NCBI GenBank assembly: GCA_018398585.1
Contig: JAGTTD010000007.1
Span: forward strand, 9,327,320 to 9,391,319
From: Simmondsia chinensis
Taxonomy: Eukaryota; Streptophyta; Magnoliopsida; Caryophyllales; Simmondsiaceae
DNA length: 64,000 nucleotides
Direction: 5' to 3'
Shown: positions 24,373-35,309 of the stretch, piece after piece
Numbering within the stretch: the first letter of the stretch is position 1
Layout of the letters: the number at the start of each line of letters is the position of its first letter
Translations under genes and position numbers: made by a program
Notes under the pieces: generated by a model
What the model saw: only the letters and a program-made list of their open reading frames with translations
Database searches by the model: none
What the model was told of the DNA's origin: nothing

Positions 24373-24756
24373 TTAGGTTAGTTTAACCTCAATAAAGTGG
24401 GATTTCGCAAGTATGGCGAAAAATGGGTTTCATGTTTCACTGATTATGGTTTTATAAATTTTTGTCTCTCTCTTTGTATTTCAAGGTTTTTTTTTTTTTT
24501 TTTTTTGTTCCTTTTCTCAAAATAAATGGCTTTAGTTGGGTTGTATGTCTGTATTTTGCAATTGATTTTGGATTTTGATGATACAAATGTCTCATTTATG
24601 TTTGATTTCTATGATCCCTTTTTTGTGGGTTTTGCTGGGGTTAAACATCCGAATGTGATTTTGGTTTTGTGAGTTTTGGAAGGTTCGTTGGGTTTTTGTT
24701 GAGGGTTAAACAAATAATCATTGTTGATTTTCATCTTTGATAATGCACATCTTTTA

Positions 24757-25013
24757 TTTAAACACTAAAATAATCCCCATTTTTGTGGAATTTGTTAAAG
24801 TTAAACACTAAAATGATCTCTATTTTCGTGGGGTTTGTTGAAGTTAAACACTAAAATGAACTTTATTTTTGTGGATTTTGTTGAAGTTAAACACTAAAAT
24901 GATCTATATTTTTGTGGGTTTTGTTGAAGTTCAACACTAAATGATTTTTATCGTTTTGGGTTTCGTTGAAGTTAAACACGAAAATGATCCCTATGTTTGT
25001 GGATGTTGTTGTA
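24757..25013. repeat. 43-bp minisatellite upstream of the MULE start codon
   Basis: About six copies of a 42-43 bp unit (GTTAAACACTAAAATGATC, then TTTTTGTGG and TTTGTTGAA) start at 24757, 24800, 24843, 24886, 24929 and 24971. The array stops one base before the ATG region at 25015. Units differ by several substitutions. Confidence 0.9.
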
Positions 25014-25014
25014 G

Positions 25015-25064
25015 ATGGATGGTATGCAAATGGTAGTGTTTTATTACAATAGGAAGCAAGTAAA
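25015..25064 (+). pseudogene. MULE transposase, first 50 nt, interrupted by copia insertion
   Basis: The ATG at 25015 opens a frame of 16 codons that includes VFYYNRKQV. It ends in the GTAAA target site of the copia element. The frame resumes at 30910 after the right GTAAA copy and continues without a stop for about 190 codons. Removing the insertion and one GTAAA therefore restores continuity. Confidence 0.7.
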
Positions 25065-25725
25065 TGTTGATGTATTTTCAAAATAAGAATTGTTAATAAA
25101 GTGTTTGAGATTTGTCCCAATGTTATTTGAAGTGTTTTTTACTTGTATGGGATGTGTGTCAACATATAATCCTACAGAACCAAAATATTGCAGCTATGTG
25201 TCAACACATAGAGCCTGTGTGTTGACACACAACTTTATAGAAGCGCACATCATAGAGCTGTGTGTCGACGCACAGACTTACAGTAACCTGTGTGTCGATG
25301 TGTGTGTCGACACACATCTTCAACACAGGAGTTTTTGACAGTTACTCGCGTGGTTTTTTCCGGTTTTTGGCGCCACTTTTTGGGGTGTATTCTTGGGACA
25401 TCTCTCTTCATTGTTTTCATATATATTCCCCTCTCTTGCTTCTTTGGTCATATGATTAAACACTTGAATTGAATCATAAGAGATTGAATGAACTTTGTTC
25501 AAGAAATTGGTTATAGTGTTAAAAGTTCTTTGGAAAACTTCATTCTCATTCATCTCTTTTATCTCTCCTCTTACACATCTTCACTTCATCGTTTTGGATG
25601 TCGTTGTATCCCCAAGACTATTTCTTCCGCCGAAATAAGTATTAAGGAAAGTGATCACATGGCCTCGACACTTGAGATCTTTTGGATACCCGTTCTTGCG
25701 AGATTGGCAAGTGTTTGCACCAACA
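25065..25725 (+). repeat. Copia 5' LTR with repeated TGTGTCGACACA palindromes
   Basis: 661-bp LTR. Between about 25150 and 25320 it carries several imperfect copies of the palindrome TGTGTGTCGACACACA. Several copies here have TCGA changed to TCAA or TTGA, as expected of C-to-T decay at methylated CG sites. The LTR is visibly diverged from the 3' copy. Confidence 0.9.
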
Positions 25726-25785
25726 ATCTTAAGAGTTATTTTCTGATTGTGATCTTGGTTTGATATAGCTTCATCACTAAGAGAA

Positions 25786-26600
25786 ATGACAGCCAATTTT
25801 GTGAAGTTAGACCGTTTTGATGGCAGTAATTTTCGCCGATGGCAAAGGAAGATGCACTTCCTTATCACTACCCGGAATGGGTGTATGTTCTGAATACACC
25901 ATTCCCTACACCCGCTACTGAGAAGGAGGAGATGCTAGCCGAGCAACTAGCCCGGTTGAAATGGGAGAATGATGATTACATCTGTAGAGAGCACATACTG
26001 AATAGAATGACAGATGCCGTCTTTGACATTTACTTCAACCCGCCTACCGCAAAGGAATTGTGGGACGCTCTAGAGGCACCTACATGGCTGAGGATCCCAC
26101 AAGTAAGAAATTTTTAGTTAGTCAATTTAATAATTATAAGATGGTTGATGAACCTCCGGTCATGGAGCAACTCCATGAAATTGAAAGAATTTTGAACAAC
26201 TTTAAACAAAATAGCATAAGAATATGGACGATACCATCGTTGTGTCTTGTTTGATTGGCAAACTTTTGCCCTCATGGAGAGACATTAAGAAAAGTCTCAA
26301 ACACAAGAAGGAAGACGTGTCAATTGAAGAATTGGCTAACCACTTGCGTATTGAGGAAGGTTAAAGGTTACAGGATGACAACAAAGATCACCCCAGTGAC
26401 GTTGGAAAAATCAATGTCCCAAAAGAAGGCCAATCAAGTAAGGGAACCAAGAGAACCGGACACTTTCAAAAGAAACGAAACAACAAGAAGGCCAAACTGG
26501 TTTGTTGGGAGTGTTAGAAGCCCGATCACCTTAGGAGGGACTGTTTCCACCTAAAGAACAAGAAAGGCAAGGGGCTCGATCATCGCAACAAAAATTCAAA
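25786..26600 (+). pseudogene. Copia gag, degenerate
   Basis: It begins MTANFVKLDRFDGSNFRRWQ at 25786, the usual start of copia gag in this clade. It then shifts frame: 25839-26117 reads WVYVLNTPFPTP, then NRMTDAVFDIYFNPPTAKEL, with further shifts after. Near 26500 the zinc knuckle survives as C-x2-C-x4-H-x4-C, but the first position after the second Cys is a stop codon. The gene is not functional as it stands. Confidence 0.85.
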
Positions 26601-26616
26601 CAATAAGTTTGCGGCG

Positions 26617-29600
26617 ATGATATCGGAGATCAACCTAGTCCAGAGTGATGACTCTTGGTGGGTTGACTCGGGGGCCACAAAACATGTTTGTAAAGATGAG
26701 GGGTTCTTCAAGGATTTAGAACCCATAGACAACAAAACTATGTTGTTTATGGACAATGGAGCGAGTGTACCGGTTAAAGGCAAGGGAAAAATTGACTTAC
26801 TTTTCACTTCCGGGAAAACCCTTACCCTAACCGATGTATGCTACGTCCCGGATGTTAAGAAAAACCTCATGTCTGGTGACCTACTGAATAGGTTTGGGTT
26901 CAAGTTGGTCTTCGAGGCCAACAAGGTTGTTTTGTCGAAAGGGGGTGTCTTTGTTGGTAAGGGATACATGTGCAATGGGATGTTTAAATTAAATGTTGAT
27001 AATAAAATCACTAGTTCGGTTTATATGCTTGACTCTTCATATTTATGGCATCAAAGATTAAGGCATGTGAATTTTCGTAGGATGTATGAAATGGTTAATT
27101 TGTCATTCATACCACATATTGATAAAGTGGATGATAAATGTAAAACCTGTATGTTAACAAAAATAACAAGGTTACCATTTCCATCGGTTCAAAGAGAAAT
27201 AAATTTACTTGACTTGTTACATCGGGATTTGTGTGACTTTAAAAGTACTCCGACCATAGGAGGAAAAAGATACTTTATAACTTTCATTGATGATTGGTCG
27301 AGATTTTGCTATGTGTATCTAATCAACCATAAAGACGAGTCACTAGAGAGATTTAAGGCATATAAAGCAGAAACTGAACTACATTGTGAGACCTTTCTCA
27401 ATCAGCTTAGATCGAACTGTGGTGGGGATTACTATAATCCCAAGTATTTCAAAACCACGGGAATAGTGCATGAGGTCACAACACCTTATATGCCACAACA
27501 GAATGGCATGGCTAAAAGGAAAAACCGGACTCTAACTAAAATGGCTAATTCAATGTTATCCTATTCCTGTCTCAGCGATTATTTTTGGGGTGAGGCTATG
27601 TTAACAGCCTGTCATATAATAAATTTTGTTCCAAGCAAGAAAAGTAAAAGAACCTCGTATGAACATTGGAACAATCGACCCCCGAAGTTGAGTTATCTTA
27701 AAGTATGGGGGTGTAGGAAAGTCGTTAAAGTCCCTGAACCTAAATGTAAAAAGTTTGGTGAGCGAGGCATCGATAGTGTATTTTTTGGATATGCGCCACA
27801 TAGTAAGGCGTATCGATTCTATGTAATTGAGCCAAATGCTTATATCAATGTTAATACGATAATAGAATTGAGAGATGTCATTTTTGATGAGAATCAGTTT
27901 ACCTCTATTCCTAGACCAAGGGATTATGTACTGATTGAGAATGACACTTTAGTGTCAGATGATGGTGATCATCACGAGAGCGAGCAAGTCCCTGAGAACG
28001 CTCTAGAACTCCGAAGGAGTAAGAGAGTCAGGAAAGAGAAATCTTTCAGGTCGGACTTCTACACATTTTTGGTAGAAGGTTCGAGTAATGATATGGACCC
28101 TGTAACTCCATATTGTTGTGTCATGGAGGCAGATCCTATGACGTTTGATAAGGCCACGAGGTCTCATGATGCCTCCTTTTGGCGAGAGGCTGTGAATAAT
28201 AAGATGGATTCCATCACGGGTAATAATACATGGATATTGGTGGATCTTCCACGAGGCAATAAGCCTAATGGGTGTAAATGGATCTTCAAAAAGAAGATGA
28301 AAGTCGAAGGAACTATAGATAAGTTCAAAGCCCAATTGGTGGCGAAAGGGTTTACCCAGAAACATGGGTTAGAATACTTGGACACGTATGCCCCTATGGC
28401 AAGAATATCGACTATAAGAGTTTTAATAGCTTTTGCCTCGATTTGCGAGCTAGTGATTCACCAAATGGATGTCAAAAATGGCATTCCTAAACAGTGAGCT
28501 AAAGGAGGAGATGTATACGGAACAACCGGAAGGATTTGTTGTTCCTTGCCAAGAAAGAAAACTATGTAGACTCATATGTTCTCTGTATGGGCTAAAGCAA
28601 GCTCCAAAGTAATGGCATCATAAATTTGATCAAGTTGTTCTAAACAACAGATTCATTATAAATGAATCGGATAAATGTGTCTATAGCAAGTTTGATAATG
28701 GCAAAGGAGTCATTATATGTTTGTATGTCGATGTCATGCTGATATTCGGTGGTAATATGGAATAAGTGGAGAAAACAAAATAGTTTCTCTCGATGAACTT
28801 TGCTATGAAAGACATGGGTGAGGCTAAAGTAATCCTTGGTATAAGGATTGTAAGGAATGGAGATGCGATATCCTTGACACAGTCTCACTACATTGAAAAT
28901 GTATTGAATAGATTCAACTATGGTGTTTATGCACTGATGTCCACACCAATGGACCCTAGTGTGAAGCTAGTACCGAATGTTGGAACTCCAGTATAACAAT
29001 TGGAGTAATCCCGAGTCATTGGATGTCTCATGTATGCCATTACTAGCACGAGGCCCGATATAGCCTTTGCTATTGGAAAGCTTAGTAGATATACTAGCAA
29101 TCTAAGTAAGTTACATCGGCATGCGATATATCAAGTACTGAAGTACCTTAAGAAAATCATGGATTATGGTATTTCTTATGTAGGATATCCTCCCATTTTG
29201 GAAAGGTACTCTGATGCCAGTTGGATCTCCTACGTGGGAGATAATGCATCCACAAGCGAAGGTATTCTTGCTTGGTGGGGGTGCGGTTTATTAGGGTTCC
29301 AAGAAACAAACATGTATATCTGATTCCATGATGGCGGCAGAGTTTATAGCTCTTGCTTCTGTGGCTAAGGAAGCCGAGTGGTTAAAGGATCTCTTGTATG
29401 AGATTCCTTTGTGGCCAAAGCCGATCTCACCTATATCTATCCACTGTGATAGTCAGGCTATGCTATCGAAAGCGTACAGTGAGGTGTACAATGGAAAGTC
29501 CAGGCACATAGGTGTAAGATAAAGTATTGTGAGACATCTTATTCAAGAAGGTTTCATCACTGCGGACTTTGTGAGAACAAGTCAGAATCTAGCGGATCCG

Positions 29601-29620
29601 TTTAAAAAGGCCTAGCTAGA
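26617..29620 (+). pseudogene. Copia pol relic: protease, integrase, RT, RNase H
   Basis: An open frame at 26617-28497 (626 codons) contains the protease motif DSGATKHVC, the integrase zinc-binding region (WHQRLRHV with CKTC), the catalytic-core start FITFIDDWSR, and the start of reverse transcriptase (WIFKKKMKVEG, FTQKHGLEYLDTYAP). It then breaks by frameshifts and stops, but RT continues to LYGLKQAPK and the catalytic box at about 28725. RNase H follows (YSDASWIS near 29211; FIALASVAKEAEW near 29343). Two catalytic positions are changed: the RT box reads YVDVMLI where YVDD is expected, and the integrase Glu in the VAERKNR motif is Lys (MAKRKNR). Confidence 0.92.
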
Positions 29621-30260
29621 AACTTGGTTCTGAAAAATAGTGAAGGGATGGGGTTGAAACCTGTCAGTATTGGTAACCCATGATAGGCCCTCAATTCAAC
29701 GCCTGGTATGACGTCAGGTCTTAGGTTCAATGAGAGAGACTTGTCATCCGTGTGACTGCAAGACCTAAAAGAGATTTTTTCATCCCATGTGTGAAGTGCT
29801 TGGTAACCTGCGTCAAAGATTCTAAGAGGGTGAGCATATGCTCTTAATGGACCCGAGTTTATATTATTACTGAATATCGAGTCACAGGGACAGGATCGGT
29901 GGGGTCCACCTTAGTGAGTATAAAGTTTGGCTGCTTCAAGGAGTGATTTTTGACAAAGGGTGTGGGTGTGGCTCTAAAATACTCGCGAAGGGTGTAGGAC
30001 ACAAGGCTTCATATGTGTCAATCTAGGAGTTGTAGGGTGTGTATGGGGAGTACATCTTATACGTGTTGTTGTGTTCAGTTAGTCAAATGGGTTGCATGGT
30101 TCAAAGCATGGTCTACCATTTTCAATTTGATTAACAGTAAACATGTCTTCACTAGCTGGGAGTTCAATCGAGAGACACCCTTATTGATGCATAATAAGGC
30201 CTCCTTTAATTGAGGGATGTTGTATGTGAGATTGATTATATTTTCAAACTGATGGGAGAA

Positions 30261-30904
30261 TGTTGATGTATTTTCAAAATAAGAATTGCTAATGAAGTGT
30301 TTGAGATTTGTCTCAATGAAGTGTTTTTTACTTGTATGGGATGTGTGTCGACACACGGGGCTCGTGTGTCGACACACAATCCTACAGAACAAAAATATAG
30401 CAGATGTGTGTCGACACACAACTTTACAGAAGCGCACGGTCGACACACAGACTTATAGTAACATGTGTGTCAATGTGTGTGTCGAAACACAGCTTCGACA
30501 CACAGGGCCTTTTTGACCATTACTCGAGCTGTTTTTTCTGGTTTTTGGCACCTCTTTTTGGGGTGTATTCTTGGGATGTCTCTCTTCATTGTTTTCATAT
30601 ATATTCCCCTCTCTTGCTTCTTTGATCATATGATTAAATACTTAAATTGAATCACAAGAGATTGAAAGAACTTTGTTCAAGAAATTGGTTAAAGAGTTGA
30701 AAGTTCTTTGAAAAACTTTATTCTCATTCATTTCTTCTATCTCTCCTCTTATACATCTTCACTTCATCGCTTTGGTTGTCGTTGTATCCCCGAGACTATT
30801 TCCTACGCTGAAATAAGTCTTAAGGAAAGTGATCACATGGCCCCTGACACTTGAGATCTTTTGGATACCCGCTCTTGCGAGATTTGCAAGTGTTTGCACC
30901 AACA
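30261..30904 (+). repeat. Copia 3' LTR with TGTGTCGACACA palindromes
   Basis: 644-bp LTR preceded by a short purine-rich stretch GATGGGAGAA. The palindromes are better preserved than in the 5' LTR, for example GTGTGTCGACACACGGGGC and CGTGTGTCGACACACAATCC at 30344-30383. Confidence 0.9.
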
Positions 30905-30909
30905 GTAAA

Positions 30910-32530
30910 CACAAATATTGGCATTGATAGTGATAAATTTCAGATGACTGAGCCAGATATGATGGCAAAGAGCATTCTTCATCAACAGGGGATAGAGGTT
31001 ACAAACCCTCACTTTTGCTATCACCCATCAAATAGACCTAATCAAAAAAGGCATGTAAATAATGACTACCAATTGCTCGAGATGTTGGAGATTTGTAGAA
31101 ATGAAAAGGAATTACACTTCTATGTGTACTATTATTTGAAGCCCTCTGTTGTTAACATATGTTCAGACCGACTGCAAAAAGACTCAATGGGGAAAGCAGT
31201 TGAGCAACATGATGATTACATGGATGTCCATTATGACAGAGATGAGCTTGAGATTTTCGGTGAAAGTTTGAGTCAAGGGGTCATTGATCATGATGTTATT
31301 ACCTTTGATGCTATGCTTGTATGTAGCATCTCACCAAACCCCACGTCACAAACAGATAGTGAAGCCCAAACACATCATGCCACGTCACTTGACTTGGTTC
31401 GATATTCTCCACCACCTTATTCTCCTCCACATTACTCTCTTGTAATGTCCTCTAAAGGTTCTTATTATTATAAGGTGTAATTAAAGCAATGGAAGAAGCT
31501 ATTCCAACCACCAAGAGGAGGATTTGTGTGATTCATTTTGAAAGGAATTTTAAGCAAAAGTACTCGGGAGCTCTGTTAAAGCATTATTGTATTAAGCAGC
31601 CAATGCTTATGCAATGCCTATGCGGAATGGGTGTTTAACAAAACAATGGAGAGAATCGAGAAGAAACTGAAAGAGCACATGATTGGTTGATAAGCGAGCC
31701 CATGGAGCATTGGGCTAGACACAAATTTGACCCGGGGTGTGAAGATAATACTACAAATTATGTTGAGAGTTTTAATAAAAAAACTCAATGCATTTTGGGA
31801 CAAACCAAGTCAGGTATAAATATACCCTCTACCACTTTCCGCTTCATATTACCTCTGTTTTTTCTCACACTTTTGAAATCCAACCGCAGGTGGTGTTGGA
31901 CAAACTTAGGAGGTTGATGTCGAAGAAGATTAGTTCATAGGAGGGAGAAGGCCATGTTGTGGCAAGATAGATTTGTACAGAGAGTGAAAGATAAGCTGCA
32001 AATTGTAGAAAGAGATTCAAGATTGTGTCACTTGACTCCTATAGGGAATGGGGAGTTTGACATTGTGGATGGTTTCACTACTTTCATAGTGAACCTAAAC
32101 ACTGAGCATTGTGATTGCAATATTTGGGCATTAATAGGAATACCATGGACGCATGCTGCCTGATGCATATTATGGTCTAAACAAAGGTTGGAGGAGTCCG
32201 TGAATGAATACTACACGGCTCAGAGATACAAACTCACTTATTGTAGAATAATACATCCAATCTATGATCCATGCATGTGGCCAGCCATGGATCACATTCT
32301 ACTGCTTGATCCTCCACCACTACAGAGAGTTGCTGGTAGACCATGAAAGGAGAGATGGAGGGCGGCCAATGAGCTTCGAAAGAAGGGTATGAGGTCAAGG
32401 ACAGTGAGGTGTAACACATGTGGTGGCCTTCACCGCAATAAGAAAGGTTGTCAAGGACAAGGCAATGCACAATCGATGAAGAAGACATATGAAAGGAAGT
32501 AGAAAGAGGGTCCAAAGAGGCCTAGATTTA
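30910..32530 (+). pseudogene. MULE transposase relic with MuDR-type C-terminal features
   Basis: The frame continuing from 25015-25064 runs to a stop at about 31480, covering an N-terminal MULE region. The next stretch (AMEEAIPTTKRRICVIHFER near 31489, read across the stop) corresponds to sequence downstream of the catalytic core. The DDE core is therefore largely deleted. Further relics are TNYVESFNKKT (about 31760), a degenerate SWIM finger at 32080-32160 (CDC...GIPWTHA, Trp where the pattern expects Cys), and the MULE C-terminus near 32220-32500 with PPPLQRVAGRPK and a CCHC-like CNTCGGLHRNKKGC. Several frameshifts separate these parts. Not functional. Confidence 0.8.
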
Positions 32531-33039
32531 GTGATAATGCAGCTACAAGCAATGCGATCAACAATACAAGCAATACATGATCTATCAATTCATATTTTCT
32601 CTTAGTCTTGTTTATGTTGATGTTTGAAAATTGTGCCCGGTGATATGAGATTAGTAAGGTGGTGTTTGTTTGTTTGGTTTTGTTATGTTGAAGTTTGTAT
32701 ATTTCATGGTGATATATAGGGATTTGTAGGCCTATAAGACATATGAGATTTGTAGAGATTTGTAGGCCTAGAAGACAAATGGGATTCATGGTTGGCGTTT
32801 ATAGGGATTTGGTTGGGTCTGACGTTTGATTTTGTGGTGTAGGTAACATGTCATAGTGAATTTCATATTCGGCAGGAATTGTTATACACTTGTGTTTTTG
32901 TTGCTATGTTAGTGTCATCATGTTGATTGACTATTTGCAAGGAATGGACATATGCATCAAGGCGTTTATGCAATTTGTACCCAGAAAATGTCATCTTCAT
33001 TTCTTTTCATTTCAATTACATGATTACAATCATACATAT

Positions 33040-33370
33040 GGAAAACATTACTTCATGTGCTACAAATATTAATTTCATGATCTCTATTTGCCTTTATTCC
33101 ATCAACTTCAGTATCATTTTCATCTCCTTCATGTCCTCTATCATTTTTTAAATTAATTTTATCAATTCTTCATCTTTACATCGTCTTCCTTCTTCCACTT
33201 GAATTGAGACTTTTTCATAGTTTGAGCCAATTGGCTTATTATCATCCCACTTCGCAAATTGTAGGCACTCTAAGCACTTGTAGTAACGCCGTCTTGGGTT
33301 ATTTGTGATCTTAACAAATTGAGCTGCATATTTATTTCACTCTTGCATCTGTAAGAATACATTTGCACAT
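33040..33370 (-). pseudogene. GRF-type zinc finger protein relic, convergent to the transposase
   Basis: On the minus strand, ATG at 33368-33370 opens MCKCILTDARVK, followed after a one-base shift by YAAQFVKITNNPRRRYYKCL and ECLQFAKWDD. This is the CxC...RRYYKC..C..F.KWDD pattern of GRF zinc fingers. After a stop at 33148-33150, the frame continues as a charged, Met/Lys/Glu-rich helix (KMIEDMKEMKMILKLME). Plant GRF proteins are often followed by a coiled coil, so this fits. It lies inside the MULE, 3' of the transposase and on the opposite strand. Whether it is a second MULE gene or a captured host gene cannot be decided here. Confidence 0.65.
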
Positions 33371-34129
33371 TTTCCTAATGTGTTTTAGCACTCCTTGAGC
33401 TAGATGACCCTTCCGTAGTTCCTCAATGTCTATTTGCTACAACCAATAGTAAATAAAAAATGTTAAATAAAAATTAGAGATAATACTCTAAAATTAAATA
33501 AATAATTATTAATCATAACACTATAAAATTAAAAATATACAGATTGAAGAATATTATTGTATAAAGAAAAATTAAACAAAAAAGAGCGAAAAAATGACAT
33601 TTGAAAAAAATATTTTAAACCTACGACAATGAATTAAGCTTAAAAACGACACTAAAATGTTTTTTTGAAAATGCTCATGGTAGCCTTTAATGACTGAATT
33701 TAATTAAAAAAAAGGTAAAACACTTGAGTATTCAAAGAATAAAAAACAAGGTCAACATTAATGGTGGAATGAAGAAAATAAAGAAGATAAAGAATAAGAG
33801 TAATTTGAAATTAAAAAAGAAGAATTGTCGAAGGGGTTGGGGAGGAGGGGGGAGGTTTGAGCTCTACCGTTGGGATCGGATGGGAGGGGGGGTGGTTATA
33901 TTTATTTTTTTTCCTGAGAGATAATATGGTCTATATACTGTAACAAATTTTAAATTAGCCTTGCCACGTCTGTGCCGGTGACGGAAAATGATGTCAGGTG
34001 GTCGGAGATGGTCATTTTTATTAATACAATAAAAACCTAAGGCCCTTTTAATAATTCTAAAATATTAGGGTCCTTTTTATAATTATCAAAAAAGTCTGGG
34101 TACTAAAATATAAATGGCCTTTAATATTA

Positions 34130-34681
34130 ACATGATAAAATTATTAATAATAGAATAATTTTATGAAATTTTATAGTTATTATTATGATTTGAATGCTTC
34201 GAATTTCAACTTAGAGTTACAAAAAGAACTTTAATATACAAATGAAAATGGCCCCCCAAAAAAAGCAAAGGAGATACCGACTTTTACGTGATTCGGACTA
34301 AGCCTACATCCATGATACCTCCTAAAAATATCGGAGACTCTTCACTATAATATTCGATTACAAATACAAGTATTTTCAGCAATCTTTATTAGGCTAATAT
34401 CAAACAAGGTCTAAAATCAAAAACATTAAATTTAGCCTAAAGATGCTTCGATCTCACCACATCTGAGGAATGTTGGTGCCGAAAAGGGCTTATGACTTTG
34501 CCTATCTTACCAGTTGTTTCAACTTCCGTGGGAGAAATGAAAACAGGGGAACCCTAATATGTCAGGCTTCTCCCTTCTAAATCCACACTAGGATAAGAAG
34601 AGCTCTTATCCTTACATAAGACCCAAAAAAAAAAAAAAAAAAATCTAAAACCAAGAGAGAAACCCATCCCTCCACCCAATC
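34130..34681. other. Transposon-derived spacer, not resolved
   Basis: AT-rich sequence between the MULE and the next copia element. TTTACGTGATTCGGACTAAG (34285-34304) and TACATCCATGATACC are phrases often seen in plant retrotransposon LTRs, so part of an old LTR is likely. An A run lies at 34627-34644. No gene seen. Confidence 0.4.
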
Positions 34682-34734
34682 TATTAGGACATGTCTCAAA
34701 TTACTTGTTTATGTTATGAAGGAAGCTGTGGGCA

Positions 34735-34840
34735 AGCCGATCGATCGGGGTACAGAGCCGATCGATCGAGCAGATCGCAAGTCAAGAACTCCTGCAGAAA
34801 GAGAGCCGATCGATCGGGAGTGGCCGATTCATCGGGGGCC
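34735..34840. repeat. Array of CCGATCGATCGG palindromes in the LTR
   Basis: GCCGATCGATCGGGGTACAG, GCCGATCGATCGAGCAG, GCCGATCGATCGGGAGTG and GCCGATTCATCGGGG follow one another in the left LTR. The right LTR (37065-37150) has the same arrangement with one unit fewer. Confidence 0.9.
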
Positions 34841-35309
34841 GCCCCAATGCGTTCCCTAGCAATTTGTTATAAATAAACCTTTAGGGTTTCAGTTTTAGGT
34901 GATCCAATCCAAATCAAAGAGAGTCGTCGTCATTATTAAGTTTGACAGCGTTACGAGAGTTTAGAGGGGGTGATTTAGTAACTCTCCATAGATCTCGTTT
35001 AAAGGCAGTGTCTTTGTAATTCTTCCATTATTTGTGATCAATAAAGATTCTCCATCTTCGCCTGTGGTTTTTCCCTTCTCGATTGAAGAGGGATTTCTAC
35101 GTAAATCTCTGTGTTCTTCGTTTGTTTTGTTTTACCTATTATTTACTTCTCTTGTATGTTATAGTATTTGAATCAAATCCAGTTCTGGGGTGGTAAGTTC
35201 CACATTAAGGAGGTATTAATTTACTCACAAATTGGTATCATAGCATATTAGATTTGTCCAGATTCCTCAACAATTGGTATCAGAGCCCTGTTTATTTCGA
35301 TTTGGTACT

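Larger units (their letters stand above)
25060..30909 (+). mobile_element. Ty1/copia LTR retrotransposon, 5.8 kb, GTAAA duplication
   Basis: The element occupies 25065-30904 between GTAAA repeats (25060-25064 and 30905-30909). Both LTRs start TGTTGATGTATTTTCAAAAT and end GTTTGCACCAACA. The internal region encodes a broken gag and a copia-order pol (protease, integrase, reverse transcriptase, RNase H). No TGGTATCAGAGC primer site follows the left LTR; the sequence there is ATCTTAAGAGTTATTTTC, so a different primer is likely. It sits inside the MULE reading frame. Confidence 0.93.
22537..34129 (+). mobile_element. Mutator-like element (MULE) with 9-bp target-site duplication and nested insertions
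   Basis: Long terminal inverted repeats start AGGTTATTTAC (23541) and, read inward from the right, AGGCCATTTATATTTTAG (34120). Both continue through ATAATTATAAAAAGGACC, TTTTAGAATTATTAAAA and TTTTTATTGTATTAATAAAA for about 130 bp. The right flank is TTAATATTA (34121-34129). The same 9 bp lie at 22537-22545, separated from the left end by a Harbinger-type insertion that duplicated the final TTA. Inside are a 5S-headed SINE (23805-24046), a 43-bp minisatellite, a start codon at 25015, a copia element (25065-30904), transposase relics (30910-32530) and a convergent GRF zinc-finger relic. Without the insertions the element is about 4.5 kb. The catalytic core is missing, so it is non-autonomous today. 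Confidence 0.85.

Noticed and set aside
24183..25013. CRISPR-like array
   Set aside because: The repeats are direct tandem units without unique spacers, inside a plant transposon.
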